DNA of 64,000 nucleotides from Fulvitalea axinellae (GCF_036492835.1 NZ_AP025314.1:4444010-4508009), one strand, 5' to 3'. Shown: positions 26,659 through 34,610, numbered from the stretch's first letter. A program made the numbers and translations. The notes: generated by a model from the letters alone, not told the origin.

Positions 26659-27810
26659 ATGTTCACCAGAAGGGAAAGGGATAGGGACCGCAGAAATACG
26701 GCCGGACCAAACGGCCGGGCCATGCATCCGCCGGGAGGGGCGGAGGGCACTGGTATGGAATTGACGTGGCCCGAGGCTTTTATGTCCCTATTCCGCCGAC
26801 GCAGACGGGCTTCGTCCGTAAACTCGCTAAGCATAGAGATGGGAGACATGTCGATTCCCGAGGCCCCATCCAACAGCCTTTCCGATTCGCAATCGACGTA
26901 TTCCCCCACTTCGGGACGCAGGGCTTCATCAATTTTCACACTCCCTCCTGACAGACGGTTTAGTGAAACGCCCTTCAGCCCAGCTTCTCTTCCACCTAAC
27001 ATCCATGAAGTGTACGAAAACTACGAGAACCCTCGTAGCCTTTATTTTCATAAGACCCACAATCCAAATATAGCGACCAGTTTACCCGATTTCTTCGGAA
27101 ACAGCGACGACGCCATAAGGAACAAACTTATGGATACCGATTTCTTCGGCGACATATCACTCCATACCCAAAGGGAAACAGAATCACCCGGCGTATGGAG
27201 CATCGCAAACCCCCAAGGCATCAACGCCCCCACGCCTGCCCCTTTCTACCGTCCCAGCTTCCGCTTTCCGCCGAATATAGGGAGCCAGAGCCTAGCCGGA
27301 AGCAGGAACATCGCCGGTAGCCAACCGCATATGGTCGTCTCGCCACCGCCGGATTACGAACAGTTTATGCCGTTCGAATCCCGGATTCAGGAAATGGACT
27401 TTCCGGCATACGAGTCCCCGGCACTTGACGACCCTCTGTTCGAACAATACACCGAATACTTCAGGACCAACGGCGCCGAAGGCCTCAACCGTCCCGCTAC
27501 GCTAAACCCCGAACTGGATGCGACCACAAGAGCCTCCATAAACAACGAATACCTCAGGGAAATTTTCCTTAGCCTGTCCCGCATGTCCAACAAGTGCGTG
27601 CAGGATGCCTTAGCCCAAGGGGACCTTGACACTCCGGAGGATGTGACGCACAAGGCGTTTACGCTGTTAAAAACAAAAAGCAAACACTTGGGCGGCGATT
27701 ATTTTTCCGACGGTATATACCGGGGCTTGGTTCTTACCGCCTACCATACCGTATTGAGAAGCCAAGCGGAGGGAGGCGCCGGCCCGGCACCGGTGACCGG
27801 GGGAACATAA
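26659..27810 (+). CDS. Effector-like protein with disordered basic N-terminus
   Basis: 383 aa from the ATG at 26659, chosen because the N-terminus then reads MFTRRERDRDRRNTAGPNG, matching in style the start of the 1059-residue protein at 50476 (MFTNKRDHSDKPKQNGAGK); the DNA around both starts is also alike (ATGTTCACCA). An upstream ATG at 26626 is possible. Residues 1-230 are low-complexity, rich in S, P, R, N and F, with several NPF/PSFRFP pieces. Residues 240-383 form a compact helical domain (NNEYLREIFLSLSRMSNKCVQDAL). No signal peptide or membrane segment is seen. The family is unknown; an injected or exported effector is an inference from the shared N-terminus only. Confidence 0.55.
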   Translation: MFTRRERDRDRRNTAGPNGRAMHPPGGAEGTGMELTWPEAFMSLFRRRRRASSVNSLSIEMGDMSIPEAPSNSLSDSQSTYSPTSGRRASSIFTLPPDRRFSETPFSPASLPPNIHEVYENYENPRSLYFHKTHNPNIATSLPDFFGNSDDAIRNKLMDTDFFGDISLHTQRETESPGVWSIANPQGINAPTPAPFYRPSFRFPPNIGSQSLAGSRNIAGSQPHMVVSPPPDYEQFMPFESRIQEMDFPAYESPALDDPLFEQYTEYFRTNGAEGLNRPATLNPELDATTRASINNEYLREIFLSLSRMSNKCVQDALAQGDLDTPEDVTHKAFTLLKTKSKHLGGDYFSDGIYRGLVLTAYHTVLRSQAEGGAGPAPVTGGT

Positions 27811-27849
27811 GTCCGGAAAACAGTTGATTTTGGACTCAAAACAATGGTT

Positions 27850-27868
27850 ATGTCATCAATGCTGACAT
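27850..27868. repeat. Short inverted repeat before the BtrH-like gene
   Basis: ATGTCA and TGACAT separated by 7 bp, 53 bp upstream of the BtrH-like start codon. It is a weak operator candidate. Confidence 0.25.
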
Positions 27869-27920
27869 AGGGTTGTCAGTCACTGGTCTTACTTTTACGC
27901 TACAGCCAATAACGACCACC

Positions 27921-28907
27921 ATGATTATCGACAACTTTGAGCCTTTTAACGGCCAACACTGCGAGACTACAGCTACCGGCAGTCTATTAAAGCAATTGGG
28001 GATAAACCTCTCCGAACCTATGCTCTTCGGTATAGGCGAAGGCTTGGGCTATATATTCTGGAACATGAGAATTATGGAATTCCCCTTTATAGGGGGAAGG
28101 ATAAAGCCTGACGAACTTACCGAAAACATTTGCCTAAACCTGAATCTGGATCTGGAAGTGAAGGAGACATGTTCGGAGAGAAAAGCCTGGCAAAACATTA
28201 CTCAAGCGCTGGACAACGGAAAAGCGGTAGGGCTAAAGCTGGACTGTTACCATCTGGAATATTTTACCAAGAAGATACATTTCGCCGGACATTACGCCTC
28301 CATATACGGATACGACGAGGACTTCGCATACCTAAACGACACGAACCAACAGGGACGTGACGCCAAGACGAGCCTTAAGAGCTTGGCTTTGGCAAGAAAC
28401 GAACGGGGGCCTATGTCTTCGAGAAACCTTTCCTACACCATATCGAAAAATAATGAGTTGCCCGATATGAAACTGACCGTCAGGCAAGCGATAAACAATA
28501 ACGCATCGGATTTCCTGAACCCTCCGATAAAGAACATAGGCTACAAAGGCATATTGAAAACGAGCGGGGAAATAAAAAAGTGGTTTGCCACAAGCGAGAA
28601 CATCAAGAGGGATTTCCATACCACCGCCAGCCTAATGGAAAGCGGAGGGACGGGTGGCTCGCTATTCAGAAACATATACCGCGATTTTTTAGGCGAAGCG
28701 AGTGAAATGCTTGAGTCGGATCCTCTGGCCAAAGCCGGCCAAGAATACAGCTCCATAGCCAAACTCTGGAAAAACGTAGCCGAATTATTTGTACAGGCGG
28801 GAGAAACGGAAGATATAAAACACATTAATCAGGCCTCTGAAATACTAATAGAGCTCTCCGAAAGAGAAAAAACGGTAATGGAGCAGTTGAAAAAGGCTAC
28901 AGAATAA
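27921..28907 (+). CDS. BtrH N-terminal (papain-like) domain protein
   Basis: 328 aa from the ATG at 27921. The N-terminal 150 residues match the butirosin biosynthesis protein H N-terminal fold, a papain-like domain. FEPFNGQHCETTATGSLLKQLG carries the likely catalytic cysteine, LFGIGEGLGYIFW is the conserved glycine turn, and HFAGHYASIYGYDEDFAYLNDT carries the histidine and aspartate. The C-terminal half (residues 190-328) is helical, as in the DUF4872 partner domain of this family. BtrH itself transfers an acyl group from a carrier protein to an aminoglycoside; relatives elsewhere may be acyltransferases or peptidases. The gene follows the effector-like gene in the same direction with a 110-bp gap. 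Confidence 0.7.
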   Translation: MIIDNFEPFNGQHCETTATGSLLKQLGINLSEPMLFGIGEGLGYIFWNMRIMEFPFIGGRIKPDELTENICLNLNLDLEVKETCSERKAWQNITQALDNGKAVGLKLDCYHLEYFTKKIHFAGHYASIYGYDEDFAYLNDTNQQGRDAKTSLKSLALARNERGPMSSRNLSYTISKNNELPDMKLTVRQAINNNASDFLNPPIKNIGYKGILKTSGEIKKWFATSENIKRDFHTTASLMESGGTGGSLFRNIYRDFLGEASEMLESDPLAKAGQEYSSIAKLWKNVAELFVQAGETEDIKHINQASEILIELSEREKTVMEQLKKATE

Positions 28908-28952
28908 AACTGTGGCCTGCCTAGAAGAGAATTACGGCAGATCTAGAGTAGG

Positions 28953-28972
28953 CACGTAACGAAGCGCAACAC
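28953..28972. repeat. 20-bp repeat, copy A
   Basis: CACGTAACGAAGCGCAACAC. It matches 19 of 20 bases at 34611-34630. Both copies lie 164-175 bp beyond the stop codon of one of the two paralogous helix-turn-helix genes, past its terminator. Confidence 0.5.
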
Positions 28973-29080
28973 CAACGGAAACCCGCACCCTCCTTAACAA
29001 AGGGCAGAAAACACTCCCCAAAGCTTTTCTTTCGGCAACAAAACCGGGGACAAATCCGGAACCGCAACTCCAAAAGACAC

Positions 29081-29104
29081 AAAAAAACCGCTACACAATA
29101 GCGG
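29081..29104 (-). terminator. Terminator after HTH paralogue A
   Basis: Minus-strand stem CCGCTA/TAGCGG with a 5-base loop followed by seven T. A terminator of similar sequence lies in the same relative position after paralogue B. Confidence 0.8.
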
Positions 29105-29135
29105 AACGAATCATTACGGAACACATTACGGCCAT

Positions 29136-29699
29136 TTAGGCACAGAGAAGCGTATCCGGCGCAATAGCCGGTGAATTTTTCGTATTAGTCTCCCAAAACT
29201 TCGGCGGATCACCGAACGGATTCACCTCGCCCGGCGGGGTTTCTTTTTGGCCGTAGTGCTGCAGTTTGAGTTTCATTAGGCGGGGCTGTATCGGCTTATG
29301 CCATACGGCGAAGAGGCTTGCCCGGCGCCTGCGTACAGTGCGGTAAGGACTGTCGGGTCGGTCTCCGTTGCGCCGGTAACGGGCGTTGCGGTAGTCCGAA
29401 GCCCAAGCGGTCAGAAGACGGTCGGTTTTTGGTATGCAAAGACAAACGCCTACGGAAGAACACCTAAAAATAAGCTGGCCTCGATACGTGGGCGCCGACA
29501 AAAACTTACGGGCCTCATAATAAGCCTGCGCATGACGGGCCAAATAGATAGCCCTGTGGCTGTTGCGCCTCAGTTCCCTACTTACGGTGGAAGGGCTAAC
29601 GCCCAATACCAAAGCGATACGACGCATGGAAAAGCCGGCGTTGGCGTAACGCTCTATCTTTCGGCGAGCTTCGTAATCAAGGTGGCAGTAACCGCGCAT
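29136..29699 (-). CDS. Stand-alone IS30-type helix-turn-helix protein, paralogue A
   Basis: 187 aa from the ATG at 29699. Residues 5-50 are the IS30-family N-terminal helix-turn-helix (HLDYEARRKIERYANAG, then IALVLGVSPSTVSRELRRN). After residue 70 the protein diverges completely from IS30: no DDE catalytic domain follows, only a basic segment (ASDYRNARYRRNGDRPDS, RRRRASLFAVWHKPIQ) and a tail with GEVNPFGDPPKFW. By eye about four fifths of positions match the paralogue at 34805-35371, including the novel C-terminal part, so this is a real conserved protein and not a chance truncation. A domesticated DNA-binding regulator is likely but unproven. Confidence 0.7.
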   Translation of the reverse strand: MRGYCHLDYEARRKIERYANAGFSMRRIALVLGVSPSTVSRELRRNSHRAIYLARHAQAYYEARKFLSAPTYRGQLIFRCSSVGVCLCIPKTDRLLTAWASDYRNARYRRNGDRPDSPYRTVRRRRASLFAVWHKPIQPRLMKLKLQHYGQKETPPGEVNPFGDPPKFWETNTKNSPAIAPDTLLCA

Positions 29700-29718
29700 T
29701 CGAAAAAAATCCGTGACA

Positions 29719-29775
29719 CAAAAAAAGAGGAGGCCAAAGGCGGGTCCGGGGAGACCCTGCGCTTTCGCCCCCTCT
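29719..29775 (-). terminator. Terminator after the 179-residue gene
   Basis: A long imperfect minus-strand stem (GAGGGGGCGAAAGCG against CGCCTTTGGCCTCCTC) is followed by seven T. It lies between the stop at 29791 and the start of HTH paralogue A, separating their transcripts. Confidence 0.75.
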
Positions 29776-29790
29776 GTCAGAAAGATCCGT

Positions 29791-30330
29791 TTACTCCGAG
29801 TAGGAATATTCCTCTCCCATAAACGTAACCGTACAAGGACCAATGTTGCCGGTGGCGACGTAATTGGTCAAGTAATCCTTCATTCCCTGCACTATGGCGT
29901 CGCGGCGTACCTTGTCGCTGAGACGATCAAGAAGCTTCACCATATGCTTGATGCCAGTGTCCTTGCGTGACATGATGCGGTCAATCTCACCGATCTTGTA
30001 CAAAAGGCCGCGGTTTTGGTGCTCAAGGTCAGCCAGCTCTTCGGGCGTTACGCCCTCTTTAGCCATCTGCGCTTGGTTGAAGTCATAGTCGCGCTGAAAC
30101 CGCGCGCGATCGACCAGCCGCTGAGTCCGCAGGCGTCCGCGGTTCACTTCTTGCCAGGCCGCTTGTTCAACATCAATGTCTTGGCCCGTCACCAAGTGCT
30201 CCGCGTCGTTGGAGAAAGTTTGCGCTTCCTCCCCGTTGGAAGCGAACGAACGGTAATTGGTGGGATTGAAGACTTCAGAGTAGTCCACACTCCCGAGCAA
30301 GGCGCTTAGCGCCGTGGTATTCTCTGCCAT
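29791..30330 (-). CDS. Hypothetical helical protein
   Basis: 179 aa from the ATG at 30330 (a GTG lies one codon earlier). The N-terminal 50 residues are polar and probably flexible (ALLGSVDYSEVFNPTNYRSFASNGEE). Residues 60-150 are strongly helical and charged (EEQ/RDR patterns, possible coiled coil around EELADLEHQNRGLLYKIGEIDRIMSR). A short beta tail is TVTFMGEEYSY. There is no signal peptide. I do not recognise a family. It is flanked by a candidate promoter (30444-30473) and its own terminator, so it is probably expressed alone. Confidence 0.55.
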   Translation of the reverse strand: MAENTTALSALLGSVDYSEVFNPTNYRSFASNGEEAQTFSNDAEHLVTGQDIDVEQAAWQEVNRGRLRTQRLVDRARFQRDYDFNQAQMAKEGVTPEELADLEHQNRGLLYKIGEIDRIMSRKDTGIKHMVKLLDRLSDKVRRDAIVQGMKDYLTNYVATGNIGPCTVTFMGEEYSYSE

Positions 30331-30649
30331 CACTTTTTGGGTTTAGCAGTAACAAAATGCCCCTCCGCCAACTCCCTGTCATATCCGGAGAGACATATTC
30401 CCAATACGATGCCGGAAGGCTATACCTATACTTTATTGACCAACAAAATCATAATTACTCTATAACAAGTCAATTAAAGCCCCTTGACGAAACCCAAAAG
30501 AAAAAGGCCAGCACAAACAAGATCCATCTTGCATGAGCCGGCCGACACTTAAGCCAGTATATTCAAGACTGGCTAACATAGTGGAAACAGGTATCAAGTA
30601 TACGCCACATCCATCCACACAATACCTTATACTTAATACCTAATATCCC
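30331..30649. other. Intergenic region, no gene
   Basis: No coding sequence was recognised. The only structured signal is a candidate leftward promoter at 30444-30473; the rest is AT-rich sequence. Confidence 0.4.
30444..30473 (-). promoter_or_regulatory. Candidate promoter for the 179-residue gene
   Basis: Minus-strand TTG (30471-30473), 19 bp, TGATTTTG (30444-30451; one mismatch to TAnnTTTG). It implies a leader of about 110 nt. Confidence 0.35.
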
Positions 30650-30901
30650 TTATATATCATCAATCCCATCATCCTTCACGCTATACGTAAAAGAGTCCTC
30701 ACTGACTTCGCCCCCTCTGTAAATATAGTTCCCGTCAATGTCCACCACGTCAAAATAATTGTGCTCGCAACGCTTGATATAATCTCCCTCACGCGCAAAA
30801 CGGGGAACTATGATTCTGGTAGACTTAGCTACTAGGCCTTCGCCAAAGTCCAAAACAATACCGTCATTCTCAATGCTGACTATCCTATAAATACTTCTCA
30901 T
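30650..30901 (-). CDS. Small hypothetical protein
   Basis: 83 residues, beta-rich and acidic (MRSIYRIVSIENDGIVLDFGEGL, then DYIKRCEHNYFDVVDIDGNYIYRGG). The pattern suggests a small barrel of five to six strands. No family or catalytic residue is recognisable. It lies beside the IS701-like element. The short, acidic, solitary form resembles many immunity or accessory proteins, but that is only a resemblance. Confidence 0.45.
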   Translation of the reverse strand: MRSIYRIVSIENDGIVLDFGEGLVAKSTRIIVPRFAREGDYIKRCEHNYFDVVDIDGNYIYRGGEVSEDSFTYSVKDDGIDDI

Positions 30902-31038
30902 AAGCGTTGGAGTGTTGTGGCGTGTACACAGAGCCCATTGCCGTCGCGACTCGGCAATAGGTTAAACCATAAATAAAAGCCCTATATTAATAGGACAACA
31001 TATGGAGGGGAAAACGTTGCATCTTATTTGAATAAATA

Positions 31039-31058
31039 ACTGAACTTTCGCTCTCCCT
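31039..31058 (+). repeat. Left terminal inverted repeat of the IS
   Basis: ACTGAACTTTCGCTCTCCCT, directly preceded by AAATA. It pairs with 32215-32234. Confidence 0.85.
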
Positions 31059-31091
31059 GCATTTGGGAGAGCGATTCTTAATGAATATATT

Positions 31092-32165
31092 TCAGGCCGA
31101 CCGCAAGGCGTCAAGTTCTTCCATGGCAGCCTTTATCATCTTCAAATACAATTTTGATTTTATCGCAAAGTGATTCAGCTTCTCCTTAACCTTCAGTTTT
31201 TCCAGTTTTATGTAGGCGATCATGGAAGCGAAGATGTGGTTCAATTGGGTAATCTCCATCTTTGTGGGAGACTTGCCTAACATCGTGTTTTGCTTGAGCG
31301 ACTTATGGAACTCCTCGACTTTCCACCGTTTTTGGTAGATCGCTACGATATCCTCGAAAGCCATGTTCTCCCCGTTGGTAACCAGCCATTGTTCCGCGGT
31401 CGACCGGTCCCTGTTTGTAAAGACTTGTTTGGCGAGCGTGACAGGAAAATCAACTCCCTTGACCCACACCCGCTTCACTTGACCGCTTTCAATAGGCGCA
31501 TCCGAAACGTGAATGAATTTGCCCTCGTTTTTGTCCTTTTCGCTCATTGCTATATTCCTGTTGCTCTTCAGCGGGCAAACGAAAACCTTCTTGAGCTTGT
31601 AATGAATATACTTCAGCGTATCGCTGGCGGTGAACCACGTATCGAAAAGAATGTACCTGAAAACCAGTTTGTTCAGAAAGTTTAGACGGTGTAAAACTTC
31701 CAGTACCATCTCATTTTTCGTTTTCTCGCTTTTACGCTTTTCCTTCCCGTTCTTGTCTATGTATTTCACCGTCTTGTGGACGATCTCATAAGCGACCGGA
31801 CAGTTAACCGTTTGTCCTTCCACGGTATTGCTCAGAAGAAAGTTAAGGGAGTTGATCCCTTTGACCGCTTTGCCTACAGTATGGTCGAAATGATAAGCTA
31901 CGATGTCGTTTTCCGAGGAATGAGGCTTGTGGACAATGCAATCGTCGATACTCAAAACCGCCTCTTCGCCCTCAATACTCCTGGCGAAAGACTTCACCTC
32001 TTTCCAAAAAGCCTTTTGGTCCATGTCCGGTTGCTTGAGGAGGTCGCTGAAATAATCATGGGGAATCTGATTGTCCAAAGATGCTGAGAGCCCTGTTGAG
32101 GTGGCTTGCCCTCGACTGGCAATAAGATAATCCGTGTATAATTCAAATCCGTCTCTCCTTTTCAT
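31092..32165 (-). CDS. IS701-family transposase
   Basis: 357-residue DDE transposase of the IS4/IS701 group. The N-terminus (MKRRDGFELYTDYLIASRGQATSTGLSA) is typical of IS701. Catalytic candidates are D74 or D75 in LSIDDCIVHK, the aspartate of RYILFDTWF, and the glutamate in YQKRWKVEEFHKSLKQ, which is the YREK-like signature. The frame is intact from terminal repeat to terminal repeat. A hairpin between the stop and the left inverted repeat (31050-31073) could end its transcript. Confidence 0.92.
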   Translation of the reverse strand: MKRRDGFELYTDYLIASRGQATSTGLSASLDNQIPHDYFSDLLKQPDMDQKAFWKEVKSFARSIEGEEAVLSIDDCIVHKPHSSENDIVAYHFDHTVGKAVKGINSLNFLLSNTVEGQTVNCPVAYEIVHKTVKYIDKNGKEKRKSEKTKNEMVLEVLHRLNFLNKLVFRYILFDTWFTASDTLKYIHYKLKKVFVCPLKSNRNIAMSEKDKNEGKFIHVSDAPIESGQVKRVWVKGVDFPVTLAKQVFTNRDRSTAEQWLVTNGENMAFEDIVAIYQKRWKVEEFHKSLKQNTMLGKSPTKMEITQLNHIFASMIAYIKLEKLKVKEKLNHFAIKSKLYLKMIKAAMEELDALRSA

Positions 32166-32214
32166 TTTTCAAAAATCGGTCACTTATCATATAATTTCCA
32201 AAATTGCAATAGGA

Positions 32215-32234
32215 AAGGCGAGCGAAAGGTCAGT
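32215..32234 (-). repeat. Right terminal inverted repeat of the IS
   Basis: Complement of ACTGACCTTTCGCTCGCCTT, directly followed by AAATA. Confidence 0.85.
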
Positions 32235-32279
32235 AAATAATTAAAAAATTAGAGCAACCGGATATATTCCGCAAAAAAA

Positions 32280-32858
32280 TCACACCACGTTCCAATATCT
32301 CTTCTCTATACACCTTACGTTCTCACATCCTTGGAAGCTCATAAGGTAACGGGCCAGTAACCGAAGTTCGTCGTCCAATTCGTCGCCCGTAAACTCCGAG
32401 ACTATTATGGCGTTGCCGTAGTTTTGCTGAAGCTTATGCGGGGAATCGTCCACCATCAGGGTCTTGTCTAACGAAAAGCCCAGCTTCTTTACTTTTTTAA
32501 GGCGCTTGATATAGTGTTGGTGCCCCAAATTCCCGAAGAGCATATCACTCTCCAAGTACGAGGGCAAGGCGTTCCGCAACGTAGCCCGAGACCTTCCCCA
32601 AGCAAATTCAAGCTTACCCTCCATCCCAAGCTTTTTCACCATCTCCTCCACATAGGCGTCGGACGCCGAGGACCAAACGGCCACACGGAAATAGCGGAAA
32701 GCAAAATCAAGAAACGCCTCAAGCCCCGGCCTTTTGTAAACCCGGTACGGCCCGACACGGAAATCTTCGGGCCTGCCTAACGGATCCGGGGTGGCGTAGA
32801 CCAAGGTTTCGTCTATGTCCAGTATAAGGAGGAGGTCTGTTATTGGAGTGGTGTCCAT
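32280..32858 (-). CDS. FCP1/NLI-interacting-factor-like HAD phosphatase
   Basis: 192-residue HAD-superfamily phosphatase of the FCP1/SCP type. The catalytic motif is LLILDIDETLVYAT, with D14 as nucleophile and D16 as acid. Motif II lies in FRVAVWSSASDAYVEEMVKKLG, the family-specific WSS/T(A)S pattern. Motif III/IV is KTLMVDDSPHKLQQNYGNAI. In eukaryotes this family dephosphorylates serine in proteins; in bacteria it is sporadic and substrates are mostly unknown. There is no signal peptide. The stop is 45 bp from the IS right end; the insertion did not disrupt the gene. Confidence 0.88.
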   Translation of the reverse strand: MDTTPITDLLLILDIDETLVYATPDPLGRPEDFRVGPYRVYKRPGLEAFLDFAFRYFRVAVWSSASDAYVEEMVKKLGMEGKLEFAWGRSRATLRNALPSYLESDMLFGNLGHQHYIKRLKKVKKLGFSLDKTLMVDDSPHKLQQNYGNAIIVSEFTGDELDDELRLLARYLMSFQGCENVRCIEKRYWNVV

Positions 32859-32949
32859 CTTTTTTGCTAAAAAAGGAAGCCCAAATTCTTTGTAGTCTAG
32901 TCAACCGGATTCAGTTTACCACAACATATACCGTCCCATATATCTTGAA

Positions 32950-33219
32950 CTAGCAAACGCTTCTTCGTCTTTCTTCTGTTGAAGATTTTTTAAGCCAGAG
33001 CAAGGCATTTTCACCCTCCGAGTGGAAGTAATCCGATAAATTAAACCCAGCCATATCAACATTAAACGTCTTTTCGTACTCTTCGAAGAATTCTACCGCA
33101 TCGTCTCCCGTCAACCCCAAATCATATTCCAGGTCTAAAGAAGCGTCAATATCGGTTGTCCCCGAATAATCTTCCAATAAGAATAAAAACCGTTTATCAT
33201 GTCGCCAATCATCACTCAT
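32950..33219 (-). CDS. DUF1493 (acyl-carrier-like) protein
   Basis: 89 residues matching DUF1493, an acyl-carrier-protein-like four-helix family. SLDLEYDLGLTGDDAVEFFEEYEKTFNVD fits its core pattern closely, and DYFHSEGENALLWL is the usual closing motif. In true carrier proteins a DSL serine carries phosphopantetheine; here the equivalent position reads DLGLTGDD without an obvious DSL serine, so loading is doubtful. The gene precedes the HAD phosphatase on the same strand (91-bp gap) and is divergent from the LRR gene. Confidence 0.8.
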   Translation of the reverse strand: MSDDWRHDKRFLFLLEDYSGTTDIDASLDLEYDLGLTGDDAVEFFEEYEKTFNVDMAGFNLSDYFHSEGENALLWLKKSSTEERRRSVC

Positions 33220-33383
33220 AAGCTTCCGTATTCAATGCCCGAACGAAATCCCTAAACTATACAATTGATTCATCATGACAATAAACCGAATGCTTTACCC
33301 TTTAATAAGTTAGACGTAAATTCAGATAATTTTTTGATTCATATGCCATAGTCTTATCACTAAAAAACAATCCAAAAAATATA

Positions 33384-34583
33384 ATGTCATCCACCATAAA
33401 GAAAATAGAGAAATGCATCTCCAAACAAAGCAAAAGGCTGAACCTGTGCGACAGTGATTTTTCCATAGACTCTCCGGAGTTCCAACTGTTAAAACAATGT
33501 ACCCACCTGACCGAACTGTATTTGGGCAACAATGATTGGGAAAGGCTTGACGGGCTGGAAACGCTGACGGAACTAAGGCACCTGTGTCTGGGCAATAGCT
33601 GGCTTGAGAGTGTTGAGGGGCTTGGGGGATTGAAAAAGCTTAAACGGCTGGATTTATTCGGCAACAGCATACAAAAACTCCGGGGATTGGAGTCCTTGAC
33701 CGGCTTGAGGGAACTTGACCTCAGCTCAAACAATATCCATAGAATAGAGGGGCTGGACAAACTGGAGGCTTTGACCAAGCTGAATTTAAGCCAAAACCGG
33801 ATTCAAGAGACCAAAGGGCTGGACAAATTGACTTCCTTGACTCATCTGGACCTAAGGTTCAATAAAATAAGCGAGATAAAGGGACTGGAAAACTTGGCAA
33901 AACTCAAACGGTTGGATTTGTCCGATAACAGAATCCTAAGCATAAGGGGGCTGGAATCGTTAACCGCCCTAAGGGAACTGAATATCCGCTCCAACGGCAT
34001 CCAAAAAATAGAGGGCTTGGAAAACCTCAAAGGCCTAAGAGAGCTTTACCTAGGCGATAACCTGATACAAAAAGCCGAAGGGCTGGAAACGCTTAAGAAG
34101 CTGGAACGTCTGGACCTATCAGGCAACAGGATACAAAAGGTGGAAGGGCTGGAACAGCTACACGCACTCACTTACCTGAATCTGGATTTCAATAAGATCA
34201 ACAGGCTGGAGGGGCTGGAAAACCTACGCAAACTAGAGGCGCTGAAAGTCAAAGGGGAGGCTATCGTGAATATCGAGGCCATAGACCCCATCCTAAACAC
34301 GGGCCAACCGCTGGACTTCCAACACACTACGTCACGCGTTCTCGAAAACGAAAGTACCCCACCCCACCACGGAAGCCAAGATATAAACGCATTCTTCGAA
34401 CTCGACTGTCCCAAGCTCCGCGACGAGTACCTTCGGACGATAGCCCAATGGCCGGAGTTTTCGTATGACCGTTATTATTGGCAAGTTGTCAAGTCATTCA
34501 CCGGGGAAGTCAAAAGGTTGTATATGGATTGGCTGATACGGAACTACAGAGAGCGTAAGCCCTTGCCGGAAGAGAGTGTTTAG
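33384..34583 (+). CDS. SDS22-like leucine-rich repeat protein
   Basis: 399 aa with about eleven consecutive 22-residue leucine-rich repeats over residues 40-310, of the form LTxLxxLxLxxNxIxxIxGLExL, which is the SDS22-like class (RELDLSSNNIHRIEGLDKLEAL is one repeat split over two). The C-terminal 90 residues lack repeats and contain PPHHGSQDINAFFELDCPKLRDEYLRTIAQWPEF, probably a folded cap. There is no signal peptide or membrane segment, so it is cytoplasmic or exported by a non-Sec route. It is a protein-protein interaction scaffold; its partner is unknown. It lies inside the accessory stretch. Confidence 0.85.
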   Translation: MSSTIKKIEKCISKQSKRLNLCDSDFSIDSPEFQLLKQCTHLTELYLGNNDWERLDGLETLTELRHLCLGNSWLESVEGLGGLKKLKRLDLFGNSIQKLRGLESLTGLRELDLSSNNIHRIEGLDKLEALTKLNLSQNRIQETKGLDKLTSLTHLDLRFNKISEIKGLENLAKLKRLDLSDNRILSIRGLESLTALRELNIRSNGIQKIEGLENLKGLRELYLGDNLIQKAEGLETLKKLERLDLSGNRIQKVEGLEQLHALTYLNLDFNKINRLEGLENLRKLEALKVKGEAIVNIEAIDPILNTGQPLDFQHTTSRVLENESTPPHHGSQDINAFFELDCPKLRDEYLRTIAQWPEFSYDRYYWQVVKSFTGEVKRLYMDWLIRNYRERKPLPEESV

Positions 34584-34610
34584 GGTCCCACCCTTTTACC
34601 AATACCTTTA

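Larger units (their letters stand above)
31039..32234. mobile_element. IS701-like insertion sequence, complete
   Basis: A 1,196-bp element with near-perfect terminal inverted repeats: left ACTGAACTTTCGCTCTCCCT (31039-31058), and the complement of the right end is ACTGACCTTTCGCTCGCCTT (32215-32234), 17 of 20 matching. AAATA flanks both sides (31034-31038 and 32235-32239) and is probably the target-site duplication. It contains one intact transposase gene and no passengers. Intact ends, an intact gene and a preserved duplication point to a fairly recent insertion into AT-rich DNA. Confidence 0.88.

Noticed and set aside
27050..27240. Possible recent frameshift in the effector-like gene, because of its low-complexity middle
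   Set aside because: One frame stays open through the whole 1.15 kb and the C-terminal domain is in frame; low complexity alone does not show damage.
29136..29699. Truncated IS30 transposase
   Set aside because: The non-HTH half is conserved between two paralogues and contains no DDE residues, so decay is not the best explanation.
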